A stretch of DNA of 64,000 nucleotides from Streptococcus sp. zg-86 (GCF_017639855.1 NZ_CP072115.1:1240001-1304000); one strand, 5' to 3'; counted from the stretch's first letter, positions 33,893 through 44,475 are shown. The notes: generated by a model not told the origin, from the sequence alone. Numbers and translations are program-made.

Positions 33893-36800
33893 TTATTCTT
33901 CGTCTTCTGATTTTTTCTTGCCTAATCCGAGCAAAGCAGCAAATCCAAGGGCAACAGCACCATATGCAAATGTAGCATTTCCTGCAGTATCACCTGTACT
34001 TGGTAATTTCGCAGTGGTTGTATTTGCTGGTTTGACTGGAGTTGGAGTAGCTGGTTGTGCTGGGTTACTTGGCTCAGATGGAGTACCTGGAGCTGGAACG
34101 CCTGGTTTTTCTTTCAACTTGTAAATGTAAGTAACATCTGTGTTACCTTTCACCACTTTACCAGTTTCAGAATCGCCGTCTTTCACTTTAACAAGTTCAT
34201 AAACATTACCATCTTTATCAGTGATTTCTTTAGGAATTTCAGTACCATTTTCATTAGTGTTGTACTCGGTTCCAACTGGTGATTTCGGAGTATCAACTGT
34301 TGGATCTTTGATAACTTCACCTTTTTCGTTCACATAATGAACGGTAACGGTTCCTGCTGGAACATAAGGTACTGGGGTATCTTTCTTAGGATCAACTGGT
34401 TTTGGTGGCTCATATCCCTTAGTTGGATCGTTTGGATCTTTTGGTTTCAATGGTTTACTTGGATCTTTTGGATCTACTGGTACATATCCATCAATATCTG
34501 GTAACGGAGGATTGTTACTTGGATCTTCTGGAGTATTATCGTAATCCACTGGTGGAATTGGATTTCCATTTGGATCTAGAGGCGGGTTCTTCTCTGGATT
34601 ATTTGGATACTTAGGATCTTTTGGATTTGATGGATCCTCAGGATTTTCAGGAATGTATGGAATGTACTTGTTCGGTTTTTCCTCTTCTACTGGTGGTGGT
34701 GTTTGTTTTTCTTTCAACTTGTAGATGTACGTAACATCAATATTACCTTTTTCTACTTCACCAGTTGGTTTATCACCGTCTTTCACTTTGACAAGTACAT
34801 ATTTTTCACCGTCTTTACCAGTGATTTCTCTAGGAATTTCCTTACCTTTTTCATCAGTATCGTACTTCGTTCCGACTGGTGATTTTGGTGTGTCCACTGT
34901 TGGATCCTTGATCACTTCACCTTTTTCATTTACGTAGTGAACAGTGACAGTCCCTGCTGGTACGTAAGGAATTGGTGTGTCTTCATGTGGATCTGTTGGT
35001 TTTGGTGGCTCATATCCTTTACTTGGATCTTCTGGATCTACTGGTTTCAATGGTGTCTTACCACTTGGATCACTTGGATCCACTGGGATATAGCCTGGTA
35101 CATCTGGTAAACGTGGATCATCTGACGGATCTTCCGGTGTCTCATCGTATGGACGAGGTGGAATTGGTTTACCAGTTTCTGGAACTGTCGGATCTTGTGG
35201 ATCTGTTGGGTCATTAGGGTTATTTGGATCTACCGGAATAAATGGAATGTATTTACCTGGTTTTTCTTTATAAACGTAAATTACGTTTGTTTCACCCTTC
35301 TTAACTTTACCTGTTTCTGCACCTACAATTGAACCTGCTGGAACAACTTCTTGATCACCAACTTTATTTGAAGTTGATACACGAACAAGTTCGTATACGC
35401 GCTCTTTACCGTTCGCATCAGTTACCGTAATTTCTTGCGGTTTTTCTTCACGTTTTCCTACTTTTTCAGTTGCATCATACTCAGAATCAACTGGCGCTTT
35501 TACTGTATCCACCAGTTTGTCTTTAATGACATTACCTTCTTCGTCCACATAGTGAATCACTACTGAACCTGCTGGTACGTAAGGTACTGGGGTATCTTTC
35601 TTAGGATCAACTGGTTTTGGTGGCTCATATCCTTTACTTGGATCGTTCGGATCTTTTGGTTTCAATGGTTCACTTGGATCTTTTGGATCTACTGGAACAT
35701 AACCGTCGATATCCGGTAACGGAGGATTGTTGCTTGGATCTTCCGGTGTATTGTCATAATCCACTGGTGGAATTGGATTTCCATTTGGATCTAGAGGAGG
35801 ATTGTTCTCTGGATCATTTGGATACTTAGGATCTTTTGGATTTGATGGATCTTCAGGATTTTCCGGAATGTATGGAATATACTTGTTCGGTTTTTCCTCT
35901 GTTGGAGGTGTTGTTGGTTTCACTTCACGGTAAACGTAAGTGATTTTCTTCGTCTTACCAGCTTCAACTGAACCGTCAACTTTATCTGTAGAAGTCAAGT
36001 GACCATCTTCATCAACTTCACCTGCACCGTATGTGCCTGCTGGCACACGTTCATACACTTTATCCCCTACTGTAATTGTAGCTGGACGTAATGTTTTCGT
36101 AGTCGTGTCGTAGGCAGTTCCGTCTTTTTCGTTTTTCTTCGCAACTTGATCGTCTGCAAGTTCGTTTCCAGCTTCGTCTACATAGTGAACGATAACGGAT
36201 CCGGCTTTCTTGTACACGTATGTTACAACTTTTTCGCCTTCTTTAACTTTACCGTCGTCTTCCCCTTCACCTTCTTTTGGTTCATTCTTAGTCAAGTGGT
36301 AAACTGTTGGATTTTCTGGATCATTTGGATTTGGAACTTCAATTTTCTCATCGCGTTTATCAACTGTATTGTACGGAGTATCAACTGGTGATAATGGCGT
36401 ATCTTCCTTAGGTTTTTGAATTTCGTTACCATCTTCGTCTTCGTATTTAACGATTACTGAACCTTTTGGTGCTTCTGGTTTTGGATCTTCTTTTGGTGTT
36501 TCACGTTTCTTGTACTCGTACTTGATAACTTGTGGAGTTTCAGTTACTTCACCTGTTGGTTCTGCTGATCCTTCTTTCAGTTTTGGAGTACCGTCTTCTT
36601 TTTTCACCAAGTCGTAGATATCTTTTCCGTCAGTTAAAACTGCTGGTGGTGTATCTTTGTACTCAGTTCCAACTGGTGTGTCTTTTTCTTTAACCACTGT
36701 ATCTTCTTTAACAGTTGGGTCTTTGTAAAGACGTGTTTCTTCACCTTCAACGAAGTATTGAGCTGTTACTTCGCCACCAGGTTTTACTGGTTCTTCTTTT

Positions 36801-39800
36801 GGTGTTTCACGTTTCTTGTACTCGTACTTGATAACTTGTGGAGTTTCAGTTACGCTACCAGTTGGGTTCGCTGAATCTTCTTTCAGTTTTGGAGTACCGT
36901 CTTCTTTTTTCACCAAGTCATAGATATCTTTTCCGTCAGTTAAGACTGCTGGTGGTGTATCTTTGTACTCAGTTCCAACTGGTGTGTCTTTTTCTTTAAC
37001 TACTGTATCTTTTTCTACAGTTGGATCTTCGTATAGACGAGTTTCTTCACCTTCAACGAAGTATTGAGCTGTTACTTCGCCACCAGGTTTCACTGGATTT
37101 TCTTCTGGTTGTTTTTCAGAGTACACATAGATTACATGTGTTGTTCCTTCAACGACTTTACCTGTTTCATTTCCTGAGAAGAATACTCTGTTTGCTGCAT
37201 CTTCTTTTACAACATCATTTTGACCAACTTTTGACGTCATTGATACTTCTTTAAACACGTATGTCTTGCCACCAAATGTGATTTCTTGTGGTTTTTCTAA
37301 TGGGTTTTCTTTCGTGTTGTATGTTGAATCTACTGCTGCATCTGTTGTATCTTTGTATGCAGATTGAATGACTTCACCAGCTTCGTTGACATAGTGAACA
37401 ACGACTGAACCTTTTGGTTCTACTGGTGTTTCTACCTTCTTATAGACGTAAACAATTGTTTTAGTACCTTCTTCAACTGTTCCTGTCTCAGCATCAGACT
37501 TCTTCAAATCTGCTTTCTTAGACTCAGTCAATGTGTTATCTTCGCCGACTTTACCTACAATATAGTCATCTGCTGGAGCAAGTTCATATGTTCCATCTGC
37601 AGTTGTAATTGTTTTTGGTTTATGGTCAGTTGTCGTGTACTCTTTAGCAATCGCTGCGTTGAGTTCATCAACAGCTTCAGGAAGTAAAGGATTACCCTCT
37701 GTATCTACATACTTAACAGTAACATTACCAGCTTTTGGCTCTGGTGTAACTTCCTTATAGATATATGTTACCTTCTTCGTCTTACCAGCCTCAACTGTAC
37801 CAGTTACATCATCCGTACCTTCCAAATGACCGTTAGCTTCGACTTTACCTACTTTATGAGTGCCAGCTTCTTCTACCAGCTCATAGACTTTACCGTCTTT
37901 CGCAATTGTCTTAGGACGTAAGTCTTCGATAGTATTATAGCCAGATTTATCTGCACCATCTTTTGTATCATAGACTGTGTCTTCTGGTTGCAAGTAGTTA
38001 CCATCTACATCGCGGTAGTTTACGATAACAGAACCTGGTTTAACTGGCTCCTCTTTTGGCTCTTCTTTCAACTTGTAGACATAAGTGATAGTCTTCGTTT
38101 CTTTAGCAACATCACCAGTAATTGCGTCTGAACCTACCAAGTGGTTATTGTTATCAACAACAATCTTATTACCGTTGTATGTTCCTTCATATGAATCTGC
38201 TGGAGCAAGAACATAAGTCTTATCACCAACTTTGATTTCAGCTGGTTTCAACGCTTCAGTTGTAGAATCATACTTGCTTCCAACGGGTTGGTCTTTGACA
38301 ACATCTTGTTGAGTTGCAAGAGGATTACCTTCTGTATCAATGTAGTTAACTACTACTGAACCTTTTTCAACTGGTGTTTCTACTTCATCATAAACATAGA
38401 TAACGTGAGTTGTACCTGGAACGATTTTGCCTTCTTGTCCGTTTACGACGTTTGTATCATTCTCACTTACGACAACTTTACCACCAACTGTATTGGATGT
38501 GGAAACTTCTTTAAACTTGTAGTTTACATCGCCATTTGCAATTGTTGCTGGTTTTTCATCTGCATTTTCTTTATTATCAGCAGCATTATACGGTGCATCA
38601 ATATCACCGTCAGTGATATCTTTCACTTCTTGCTTGATAACTTCACCTTTAGTGTTTACATAATGAATCACAACTGATCCAACTGGTTTGTAAACGTAAA
38701 CGATGTTTTTAGTACCTTCGATAATCTTACCAGTCTCGTCTGTCGTTACATTCTCAGTTGCAATAGGCTTCCCATCAACTACACCAGTTTCAGAGACTTC
38801 AACTTTCTTATAAACAACGCCATCTTTTTCAAGAGTATCTGGTTTTTCAGCGGATTTAACTGTGTAGCTTTCATCTACTGGTTTATCATCAGAATTGTGG
38901 TGATTTGGTTGAAGTTCATTTCCTTTTGTATCTACATAGTGAAGAACAACATCACCTGTTTTTGGTTGGGTTACTTCACGGTAAACATAAACAACTTCTT
39001 TTGTTTTTCCAGCTTCTACGTCACCAGTTGTAGAATCAGATGAAGTTAAATGACCATTATCATCAACTTCAATTGGATTATTATTATAAGTACCGTATGT
39101 ACCTGCAGGAACAAGTTCATAAATCTTACCTTCATTATTGAACTCCTTAGTTCCCTTGATAAGGTCTAATTTACGGTCTTCATCTGTGTTATAAGGAGTG
39201 TTTGCATCTGCATTTGTTTCATCCTTAACTTCAGTTTTAATAATATTACCTTCTACATCAATGTACTTAACGATAACATTACCAGTTACAGCTTTTGGTG
39301 CATATTCATATCTAATAGTTTGGTCTTCTTTTTTAACCTCACCTGTTTCAGGATCAGAATTTTCTTTCACCTGCACGTATTCATATACCGTACCGTCCGC
39401 TGCACGGATTGCTTGTGGACGACCTACAGTAGCATCATAATTTTTATAAAGAGCCTGCTCTTTTTCAATATCGTCTTTACCTGTCGTTGTCTCAGTAGTT
39501 GGTACGAATTTGCCATCTACGATAGAACCAACTGTACCAGCAAGAATGTTTTCTGTACCTTGGATGTAGTACTCACGATAGACGTTACCTTTGCCAACAG
39601 TACCACGGATACTTGCTGCGTCTCCCCATGTTGTAGTACCAGTAGGACCTTCTACATTGTTTAAAATACCACCATGTGTTAATGCTGATACAATCCTACC
39701 AATCTTACCTTGACGGCTGTGGAAGAAAAGGTCTCCGTTCGCATCAATTGCAAGTCCACCTGTAGTTACATTATTCGCTTTCATGGCTTCTGCTACCGCT

Positions 39801-41593
39801 TCGTTCCCAGAACCGGCAGAAGAAATATTATGGTTAATATCTGTGTAAATAGGGATATTCTTAGATAAAGTACCATTATGCTTAGCATATTTGTTATTCT
39901 GTCCAGCGGCTGCATCAAAATTAGCTTTATCCACAGAGTAGATATAGTAATTTGATGAGTTAAATTGATTCATAATCAATTTCATATTACCATCTGTATC
40001 AAAGGCAATATCGTTACCAACTACATAACTTTCACCAGCTCGTTTAAAGTAATCTTCATTTTTGTCAAAGGAACCACTTTTCACTAAATTAGTATCAATA
40101 TATCCAGCGCTAGCCACGTTACCTGTTGCTGGATCAAATGACCACATACGGAAGTAAAGATCAAATGTTCCATTATCTCTCATTGCTTGATAAGCAGCAT
40201 CATCTCGAGGTGCAACTTGTGAGAATGCAGGATCAGTCTTAAGTGTTAACGTACCGAAGTAGTACTTACCATCTTTTGGATTGACTGCTCCGGCTGTCCA
40301 TGCATTGGTACGCATTACTGCCATACCTTCAGGCCAATCATTAGAGTTACTTACAAGGCTCCATTTTTTAGACTCCATGTCGTAGCGGTAAATACCATTG
40401 ATGGTGGTACGGTCATCAACTAAAATTTGAGACGTAATACCAAGTGCATACGCATAACGACCATCATTCGACAATCCCAGCGCATTTACTACTCTATATC
40501 CATCACGAGTAGATGTCGTTCCTGGAATTGGGTTTGAAGGGGAAAATCCTTGCTCTGCAGAAAGCTTTTCAAGGTGTTCATAAAGAGTGCCTCCACCTTC
40601 AAAATCATCTTTAGAAACTTCCACTATTTCACCAGTTGTAGTATCAATTTCATAGATCATTGTTTCTTTGTTGGTACTATTACCACCATTGACAGTTCCA
40701 GATTTTTGAACATAGAAAACACCCGGTTTATTACTGAAACGTCCAAGTGTTTTCCAACCTTCAGTATCTAAGGTTTCATTTGCTGCTGGCACATCCGCAC
40801 GGAAGCCAGTCCCTGTTGGGATTGCTTGACCTTCATTTGGGAAAGCTGCGGCACGGCGTTGTGCACGTTTTGCTTCTTTTGCAACGAGTTCAAGAGCTGC
40901 TGCATCTACTGCTTCTTGGAAACGTGCACGATAGTCTGCACGTACTGCTTCTGATAAGAGTGCATAAGTGCTCAACTCAGCAATTTTTGCTTCTTTCAAT
41001 GCTGCCAAATCTACTGTCTCAGTAGCTGGTGCTGTTGTTGTTTCTGCTGACACAGTAAGAGCTGGTGCAGGTTGTTCAGCAACTGGTGCTACTGTTGGCT
41101 CTGCTACGGGCGCTGCAGGTGTCGTTGTTGCATGAACTTCTACAACTTCTGCACTTGCAAGACGAGCAACTTCTTGGTCATTTTCCAAAATGGTAACAGA
41201 ACCGTCGTTTGCTACAAGTACTTTGAACGCTTCTGTTAGGTTGTTGTCTGAACGAACAGTTGCTACTACAGCTGCTTTTTCAGAATCGCTGAGATTTGCT
41301 GCATCAAGAACTGCTACCTTGTTTTTAACGACAAAAGTGCGCGCTACTACAGTCTCAGTTGTTTCTGCTGCAACCGGTGCTTCTACAGAAGCTACTGGAC
41401 TTACAGTTGCGCTAGCAACCGTCTCTCCAACCTTGTCTTCTTTTTCTACTGATGAAGAAACTACTTCATTAAGACTCGTTTCCTCAGCCGATACTTGATT
41501 CACTCCTGCTATGAGTACCGTTCCTAAAAGGACCGAACACGTACCAATCGTAAACTTACGAATTGAGAATCGTTGTTTTCTATTGAAAAACAT
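33893..41593 (-). CDS. Giant cell-wall-anchored MucBP-repeat adhesin (LPxTG)
   Basis: A 2566-residue surface protein. The N-terminus has a YSIRK-type signal (RFSIRKFTIGTCSVLLGT), then an Ala/Val/Thr-rich region (about 45-260), a globular domain (about 265-710) with repeated NPKDGKYYFG and NDGRYAYALG-like strands, and from about 760 onward roughly 14 MucBP-like modules of the type GSVVIHYVDxxGN. The last third alternates modules with three long Pro/Asp-rich blocks containing KYIPYIPENPEDPSNPKDP. The C-terminus is LPSTG, a hydrophobic helix and KKKSEDEE, for sortase anchoring. The start at 41593 is preferred over 41608 because GGGGGAAAG precedes it. MucBP modules bind mucins in other bacteria, so mucosal adhesion is likely. 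Confidence 0.92.
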   Translation of the reverse strand: MFFNRKQRFSIRKFTIGTCSVLLGTVLIAGVNQVSAEETSLNEVVSSSVEKEDKVGETVASATVSPVASVEAPVAAETTETVVARTFVVKNKVAVLDAANLSDSEKAAVVATVRSDNNLTEAFKVLVANDGSVTILENDQEVARLASAEVVEVHATTTPAAPVAEPTVAPVAEQPAPALTVSAETTTAPATETVDLAALKEAKIAELSTYALLSEAVRADYRARFQEAVDAAALELVAKEAKRAQRRAAAFPNEGQAIPTGTGFRADVPAANETLDTEGWKTLGRFSNKPGVFYVQKSGTVNGGNSTNKETMIYEIDTTTGEIVEVSKDDFEGGGTLYEHLEKLSAEQGFSPSNPIPGTTSTRDGYRVVNALGLSNDGRYAYALGITSQILVDDRTTINGIYRYDMESKKWSLVSNSNDWPEGMAVMRTNAWTAGAVNPKDGKYYFGTLTLKTDPAFSQVAPRDDAAYQAMRDNGTFDLYFRMWSFDPATGNVASAGYIDTNLVKSGSFDKNEDYFKRAGESYVVGNDIAFDTDGNMKLIMNQFNSSNYYIYSVDKANFDAAAGQNNKYAKHNGTLSKNIPIYTDINHNISSAGSGNEAVAEAMKANNVTTGGLAIDANGDLFFHSRQGKIGRIVSALTHGGILNNVEGPTGTTTWGDAASIRGTVGKGNVYREYYIQGTENILAGTVGSIVDGKFVPTTETTTGKDDIEKEQALYKNYDATVGRPQAIRAADGTVYEYVQVKENSDPETGEVKKEDQTIRYEYAPKAVTGNVIVKYIDVEGNIIKTEVKDETNADANTPYNTDEDRKLDLIKGTKEFNNEGKIYELVPAGTYGTYNNNPIEVDDNGHLTSSDSTTGDVEAGKTKEVVYVYREVTQPKTGDVVLHYVDTKGNELQPNHHNSDDKPVDESYTVKSAEKPDTLEKDGVVYKKVEVSETGVVDGKPIATENVTTDETGKIIEGTKNIVYVYKPVGSVVIHYVNTKGEVIKQEVKDITDGDIDAPYNAADNKENADEKPATIANGDVNYKFKEVSTSNTVGGKVVVSENDTNVVNGQEGKIVPGTTHVIYVYDEVETPVEKGSVVVNYIDTEGNPLATQQDVVKDQPVGSKYDSTTEALKPAEIKVGDKTYVLAPADSYEGTYNGNKIVVDNNNHLVGSDAITGDVAKETKTITYVYKLKEEPKEEPVKPGSVIVNYRDVDGNYLQPEDTVYDTKDGADKSGYNTIEDLRPKTIAKDGKVYELVEEAGTHKVGKVEANGHLEGTDDVTGTVEAGKTKKVTYIYKEVTPEPKAGNVTVKYVDTEGNPLLPEAVDELNAAIAKEYTTTDHKPKTITTADGTYELAPADDYIVGKVGEDNTLTESKKADLKKSDAETGTVEEGTKTIVYVYKKVETPVEPKGSVVVHYVNEAGEVIQSAYKDTTDAAVDSTYNTKENPLEKPQEITFGGKTYVFKEVSMTSKVGQNDVVKEDAANRVFFSGNETGKVVEGTTHVIYVYSEKQPEENPVKPGGEVTAQYFVEGEETRLYEDPTVEKDTVVKEKDTPVGTEYKDTPPAVLTDGKDIYDLVKKEDGTPKLKEDSANPTGSVTETPQVIKYEYKKRETPKEEPVKPGGEVTAQYFVEGEETRLYKDPTVKEDTVVKEKDTPVGTEYKDTPPAVLTDGKDIYDLVKKEDGTPKLKEGSAEPTGEVTETPQVIKYEYKKRETPKEDPKPEAPKGSVIVKYEDEDGNEIQKPKEDTPLSPVDTPYNTVDKRDEKIEVPNPNDPENPTVYHLTKNEPKEGEGEDDGKVKEGEKVVTYVYKKAGSVIVHYVDEAGNELADDQVAKKNEKDGTAYDTTTKTLRPATITVGDKVYERVPAGTYGAGEVDEDGHLTSTDKVDGSVEAGKTKKITYVYREVKPTTPPTEEKPNKYIPYIPENPEDPSNPKDPKYPNDPENNPPLDPNGNPIPPVDYDNTPEDPSNNPPLPDIDGYVPVDPKDPSEPLKPKDPNDPSKGYEPPKPVDPKKDTPVPYVPAGSVVIHYVDEEGNVIKDKLVDTVKAPVDSEYDATEKVGKREEKPQEITVTDANGKERVYELVRVSTSNKVGDQEVVPAGSIVGAETGKVKKGETNVIYVYKEKPGKYIPFIPVDPNNPNDPTDPQDPTVPETGKPIPPRPYDETPEDPSDDPRLPDVPGYIPVDPSDPSGKTPLKPVDPEDPSKGYEPPKPTDPHEDTPIPYVPAGTVTVHYVNEKGEVIKDPTVDTPKSPVGTKYDTDEKGKEIPREITGKDGEKYVLVKVKDGDKPTGEVEKGNIDVTYIYKLKEKQTPPPVEEEKPNKYIPYIPENPEDPSNPKDPKYPNNPEKNPPLDPNGNPIPPVDYDNTPEDPSNNPPLPDIDGYVPVDPKDPSKPLKPKDPNDPTKGYEPPKPVDPKKDTPVPYVPAGTVTVHYVNEKGEVIKDPTVDTPKSPVGTEYNTNENGTEIPKEITDKDGNVYELVKVKDGDSETGKVVKGNTDVTYIYKLKEKPGVPAPGTPSEPSNPAQPATPTPVKPANTTTAKLPSTGDTAGNATFAYGAVALGFAALLGLGKKKSEDEE

Positions 41594-41679
41594 CAATCTT
41601 TCCCCCATTTTTTTAAAATATTTCTGTCTTTTAAACAGACAGTTTCCTCCTGTTTATGAGACAGAAAGCCACTAGTGAC

Positions 41680-41718
41680 ATTATACCACCCTCCCCCCTA
41701 TCGTGCAAGTTTTTGCAC
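41680..41718 (-). promoter_or_regulatory. Promoter of the giant adhesin gene with a dyad over -35
   Basis: On the minus strand TTGCAC (41708-41703), a 17-nt spacer and TATAAT (41685-41680) preceded by TGG. The -35 is one arm of the dyad GTGCAA-GTTTTT-... TTGCAC spanning 41703-41718, a possible operator. The leader is about 80 nt. Confidence 0.65.
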
Positions 41719-41973
41719 TCAAAAAAATAGTTTGTTTAGTCAAAGTTTTTCCTCTTTCTATTTGCCTGTTTATTCTAAGATAATTCTCTATTTTCTAATG
41801 AAATCCGTTGCTATTTTTTCACATATAATATCAGTTTTATGACATCCCTTGTCATCTGCTTTCACTATTTCGATAGGTTTCTTGTAGTTTATAAAATACT
41901 GTAACAATTTGATGACAATGAGACAACTTGTTTTTTGACGGTGGAATGTAGTATCAGGGACTCCGTTAGAACA
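41719..41973. other. AT-rich gap between adhesin promoter and eno terminator
   Basis: A minus-strand frame of 62 codons (41788-41976) exists but its translation is not protein-like and it has no ribosome binding site. Nothing else can be supported here. Confidence 0.5.
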
Positions 41974-42009
41974 CAAAAAACTCTCTAGAAGTCAATCTAG
42001 AGAGTCGTT
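41974..42009 (-). terminator. Terminator of eno
   Basis: ACTCTCTAGA (41980-41989) and TCTAGAGAGT (41996-42005) form a 10-bp stem with a 6-nt loop, followed on the minus strand by TTTTTGTG; usable in both directions. Confidence 0.85.
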
Positions 42010-42032
42010 TTATCTATCAATCTATATAAGAT

Positions 42033-43340
42033 TTATTTTTTCAAGTTGTAGAAAGAGTTCAACCCTTTGTATACTGCAACTTCACCAAGTTGGTCTTCGA
42101 TACGAAGCAATTGGTTGTATTTGGCAATACGGTCAGTACGTGACAATGAACCTGTCTTGATTTGACCAGCGTTTGTTGCAACTGCGATGTCAGCGATTGT
42201 TGAATCTTCAGTTTCACCTGAACGGTGTGATACAACCGCAGTGTAACCAGCTTCTTTCGCCATTTCGATTGCTTCAAATGTTTCAGTAAGTGTACCGATT
42301 TGGTTTACTTTGATAAGGATTGAGTTAGCAGCTCCTTCTTTGATACCACGTGCTAGGTAGTCAGTGTTTGTAACGAAGAAGTCGTCACCAACCAATTGTA
42401 CACGTTTACCAAGACGTTCAGTAAGAGCTTTCCAACCATCCCAGTCATTTTCATCCATCCCATCTTCAATTGTGATGATTGGGTATTTGTTTACCAATTC
42501 TTCAAGGTAATCGATTTGCTCTGCAGAAGTACGTACAGCAGCTCCTTCACCTTCGAATTTAGTGTAGTCATATACTTTACGCTCTTTGTCGTAGAACTCA
42601 GATGATGCACAGTCGAAACCAATCATGATTCCATTTTCACCAGCTTCGTAACCAGCTGCTTCGATTGCTTCGATGATTGTTTCAACACCGTCTTCAGTTC
42701 CTTCGAATTTAGGAGCGAATCCACCTTCGTCACCAACAGCTGTTACCAAACCACGAGCTTTCAAGATTTTCTTCAAAGCGTGGAATACTTCAGCACCCCA
42801 ACGAAGACCTTCTTTGAAAGTTGGCGCACCAACTGGCAAAATCATGAATTCTTGGAAAGCGATTGGAGCATCTGAGTGAGAACCACCGTTAATGATATTC
42901 ATCATTGGTGTTGGAAGAACTTTTGTATTGAATCCACCAAGGTAGCTGTAAAGTGGGATTTCAAGGTAGTCAGCAGCAGCACGTGCTACAGCGATAGACA
43001 CACCAAGGATTGCATTTGCACCCAATTTACCTTTGTTTGGAGTACCGTCAAGAGCGATCATTGCACGGTCGATTGCTTGTTGGTCACGAACATCGTAACC
43101 GATGATAGCATCTGCAATAACGTTGTTTACGTTATCAACAGCTTTTTGTGTACCAAGACCAAGGTAACGAGATTTATCTCCATCACGAAGCTCAACTGCT
43201 TCATGCTCACCAGTAGAAGCTCCTGAAGGAACCATACCACGACCGAATGCACCTGATTCAGTGTAAACTTCTACTTCCAGTGTTGGGTTACCGCGTGAGT
43301 CTAGGACTTCGCGAGCGTAAACATCAGTAATAATTGACAT
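42033..43340 (-). CDS. eno: Enolase
   Basis: A 435-residue enolase interconverting 2-phosphoglycerate and phosphoenolpyruvate in glycolysis. The N-terminal loop MVPSGASTGEHEAVELRD and the signature ILIKVNQIGTLTETFEAIEM are both present, with the catalytic SHRSGETED segment near 370. In streptococci enolase also appears on the surface and binds plasminogen; this protein ends in FYNLKK, without the pneumococcal-type internal motif being checked. Codon use is strongly biased, as expected for a highly expressed gene. AAAGGAG precedes the start; a promoter and terminator frame it as a single-gene unit. Confidence 0.97.
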   Translation of the reverse strand: MSIITDVYAREVLDSRGNPTLEVEVYTESGAFGRGMVPSGASTGEHEAVELRDGDKSRYLGLGTQKAVDNVNNVIADAIIGYDVRDQQAIDRAMIALDGTPNKGKLGANAILGVSIAVARAAADYLEIPLYSYLGGFNTKVLPTPMMNIINGGSHSDAPIAFQEFMILPVGAPTFKEGLRWGAEVFHALKKILKARGLVTAVGDEGGFAPKFEGTEDGVETIIEAIEAAGYEAGENGIMIGFDCASSEFYDKERKVYDYTKFEGEGAAVRTSAEQIDYLEELVNKYPIITIEDGMDENDWDGWKALTERLGKRVQLVGDDFFVTNTDYLARGIKEGAANSILIKVNQIGTLTETFEAIEMAKEAGYTAVVSHRSGETEDSTIADIAVATNAGQIKTGSLSRTDRIAKYNQLLRIEDQLGEVAVYKGLNSFYNLKK

Positions 43341-43378
43341 TTTTTACTCTCCTTTGAGTTAATTTTATTTACTAAACC

Positions 43379-43407
43379 ATGTTACCTTAAAAACGCATTT
43401 TTTTCAA
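43379..43407 (-). promoter_or_regulatory. eno promoter
   Basis: On the minus strand TTGAAA (43407-43402), 17-nt spacer and TAACAT (43384-43379), about 40 bp before the start codon. The -10 is imperfect. Confidence 0.5.
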
Positions 43408-43464
43408 GGAAAAACTCAAAATTTTCGTATATATTGGAATGATAACGTTTCCTTGCTTCGACTT

Positions 43465-44475
43465 CTATCCAATTCTGAACAGAAAAATCAATAGTAAGGC
43501 TAGACAGACTTGAAAAAGACCTATCAATCCCATGTAAATCAGGAATTTAAGACCTTCTTGGAGAAACTTCTTAAAGTCTAGCCGTAGCCCAATCGCTGCA
43601 AGAGCTGTCAATTCAAACCAAGAACTAAAAAATGTAGATGTTTTCCCGAAAAAGAATGGAAGAGGAAGAAAACTATTCAAGAAACAAAGGATGAGAAAAG
43701 CTAAGATATACCAAGGAATGCTGGCTAAAACTGATTGTGGATTAGTATTTTCAGCAGGGGCTATTCCTTTCTGCCTAGTCATCAAGCGCTCAAAGGCAAA
43801 TACAACAACCACTAGAAAGAGGATACGGGTAATCTTAAAGAGGGTCGCATATTGGGTGACATTTGCATTAATCAGGCTGGCAGCTGCTACGACTTGGCCA
43901 ACTGACTGTAAAACACCTCCTGTCAAAGCGCTATTTGCCAAGTCAGAAAAACCTAACAGTTGCACCCCGATAAAAGGTAGGACAAATAGCAAAATTGTAC
44001 CGAGGAGATTAATCAGCACAATCGCCTGCCCCTTGTCCTTACTATCGGCTCGAATAGCTGGTGCAATAGCTCCGATAGCCGACGAGCCACAAACCGCATT
44101 TCCTCCTGCAATCATAAGTGCCATTTCTTCTTTAAAACCTAATTTTTTCCCTAGAAAATAACTAAATGTGATGACACTAGCCATCATGAGAAGAATATAG
44201 AAAAGACCGGACAAGCCTAAGTGGGCAATGGTTTGAAAGGTCACGGTTAGACCGAGCAGGGCAACTGAGATTTCTAGTAGCCTACTTTCTGAAAATTTCG
44301 TCCCTTTTTCAAATCGCGTGTTTCTACAGATTGTATTTCCTAAAAAAATCCCGATACAGATAGCTAAACTAGCTGCTCCTATACTGGGAAAAAACCTTGC
44401 GAGACCTTTTGCAATGACTGCTACCAGAAAAGATAGGATAAAACCTGGCACGATCTCCTTATGAATCATTTTCAT
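43465..44475 (-). CDS. YeiH/UPF0324 family membrane protein (putative sulfate/small anion exporter)
   Basis: A 336-residue integral membrane protein with about ten hydrophobic segments. Features of the family include LAICIGIFLGN near the start, MIAGGNAVCGSSAIGAIAPA near the centre and LTALAAIGLRLDFKKF close to the end. The family is annotated as putative sulfate exporter, without firm biochemical proof. AAAGGAG precedes the start and TGGTACAAT (44505-44513 on the minus strand) is a likely extended -10. Confidence 0.85.
   Translation of the reverse strand: MKMIHKEIVPGFILSFLVAVIAKGLARFFPSIGAASLAICIGIFLGNTICRNTRFEKGTKFSESRLLEISVALLGLTVTFQTIAHLGLSGLFYILLMMASVITFSYFLGKKLGFKEEMALMIAGGNAVCGSSAIGAIAPAIRADSKDKGQAIVLINLLGTILLFVLPFIGVQLLGFSDLANSALTGGVLQSVGQVVAAASLINANVTQYATLFKITRILFLVVVVFAFERLMTRQKGIAPAENTNPQSVLASIPWYILAFLILCFLNSFLPLPFFFGKTSTFFSSWFELTALAAIGLRLDFKKFLQEGLKFLIYMGLIGLFQVCLALLLIFLFRIG

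Noticed and set aside
36146..36391. Plus-strand ORFs inside the giant adhesin gene (many)
   Set aside because: They are shadows of the repetitive coding strand and have no ribosome binding sites.
41788..41976. 62-codon minus-strand ORF downstream of eno
   Set aside because: No ribosome binding site, unusual composition, and it ends within the gap upstream of the adhesin promoter; no support.
43420..43450. cre site upstream of eno (TGATAACGTTTCCT)
   Set aside because: It has three mismatches to the consensus and lies well upstream of -35; too weak to call.
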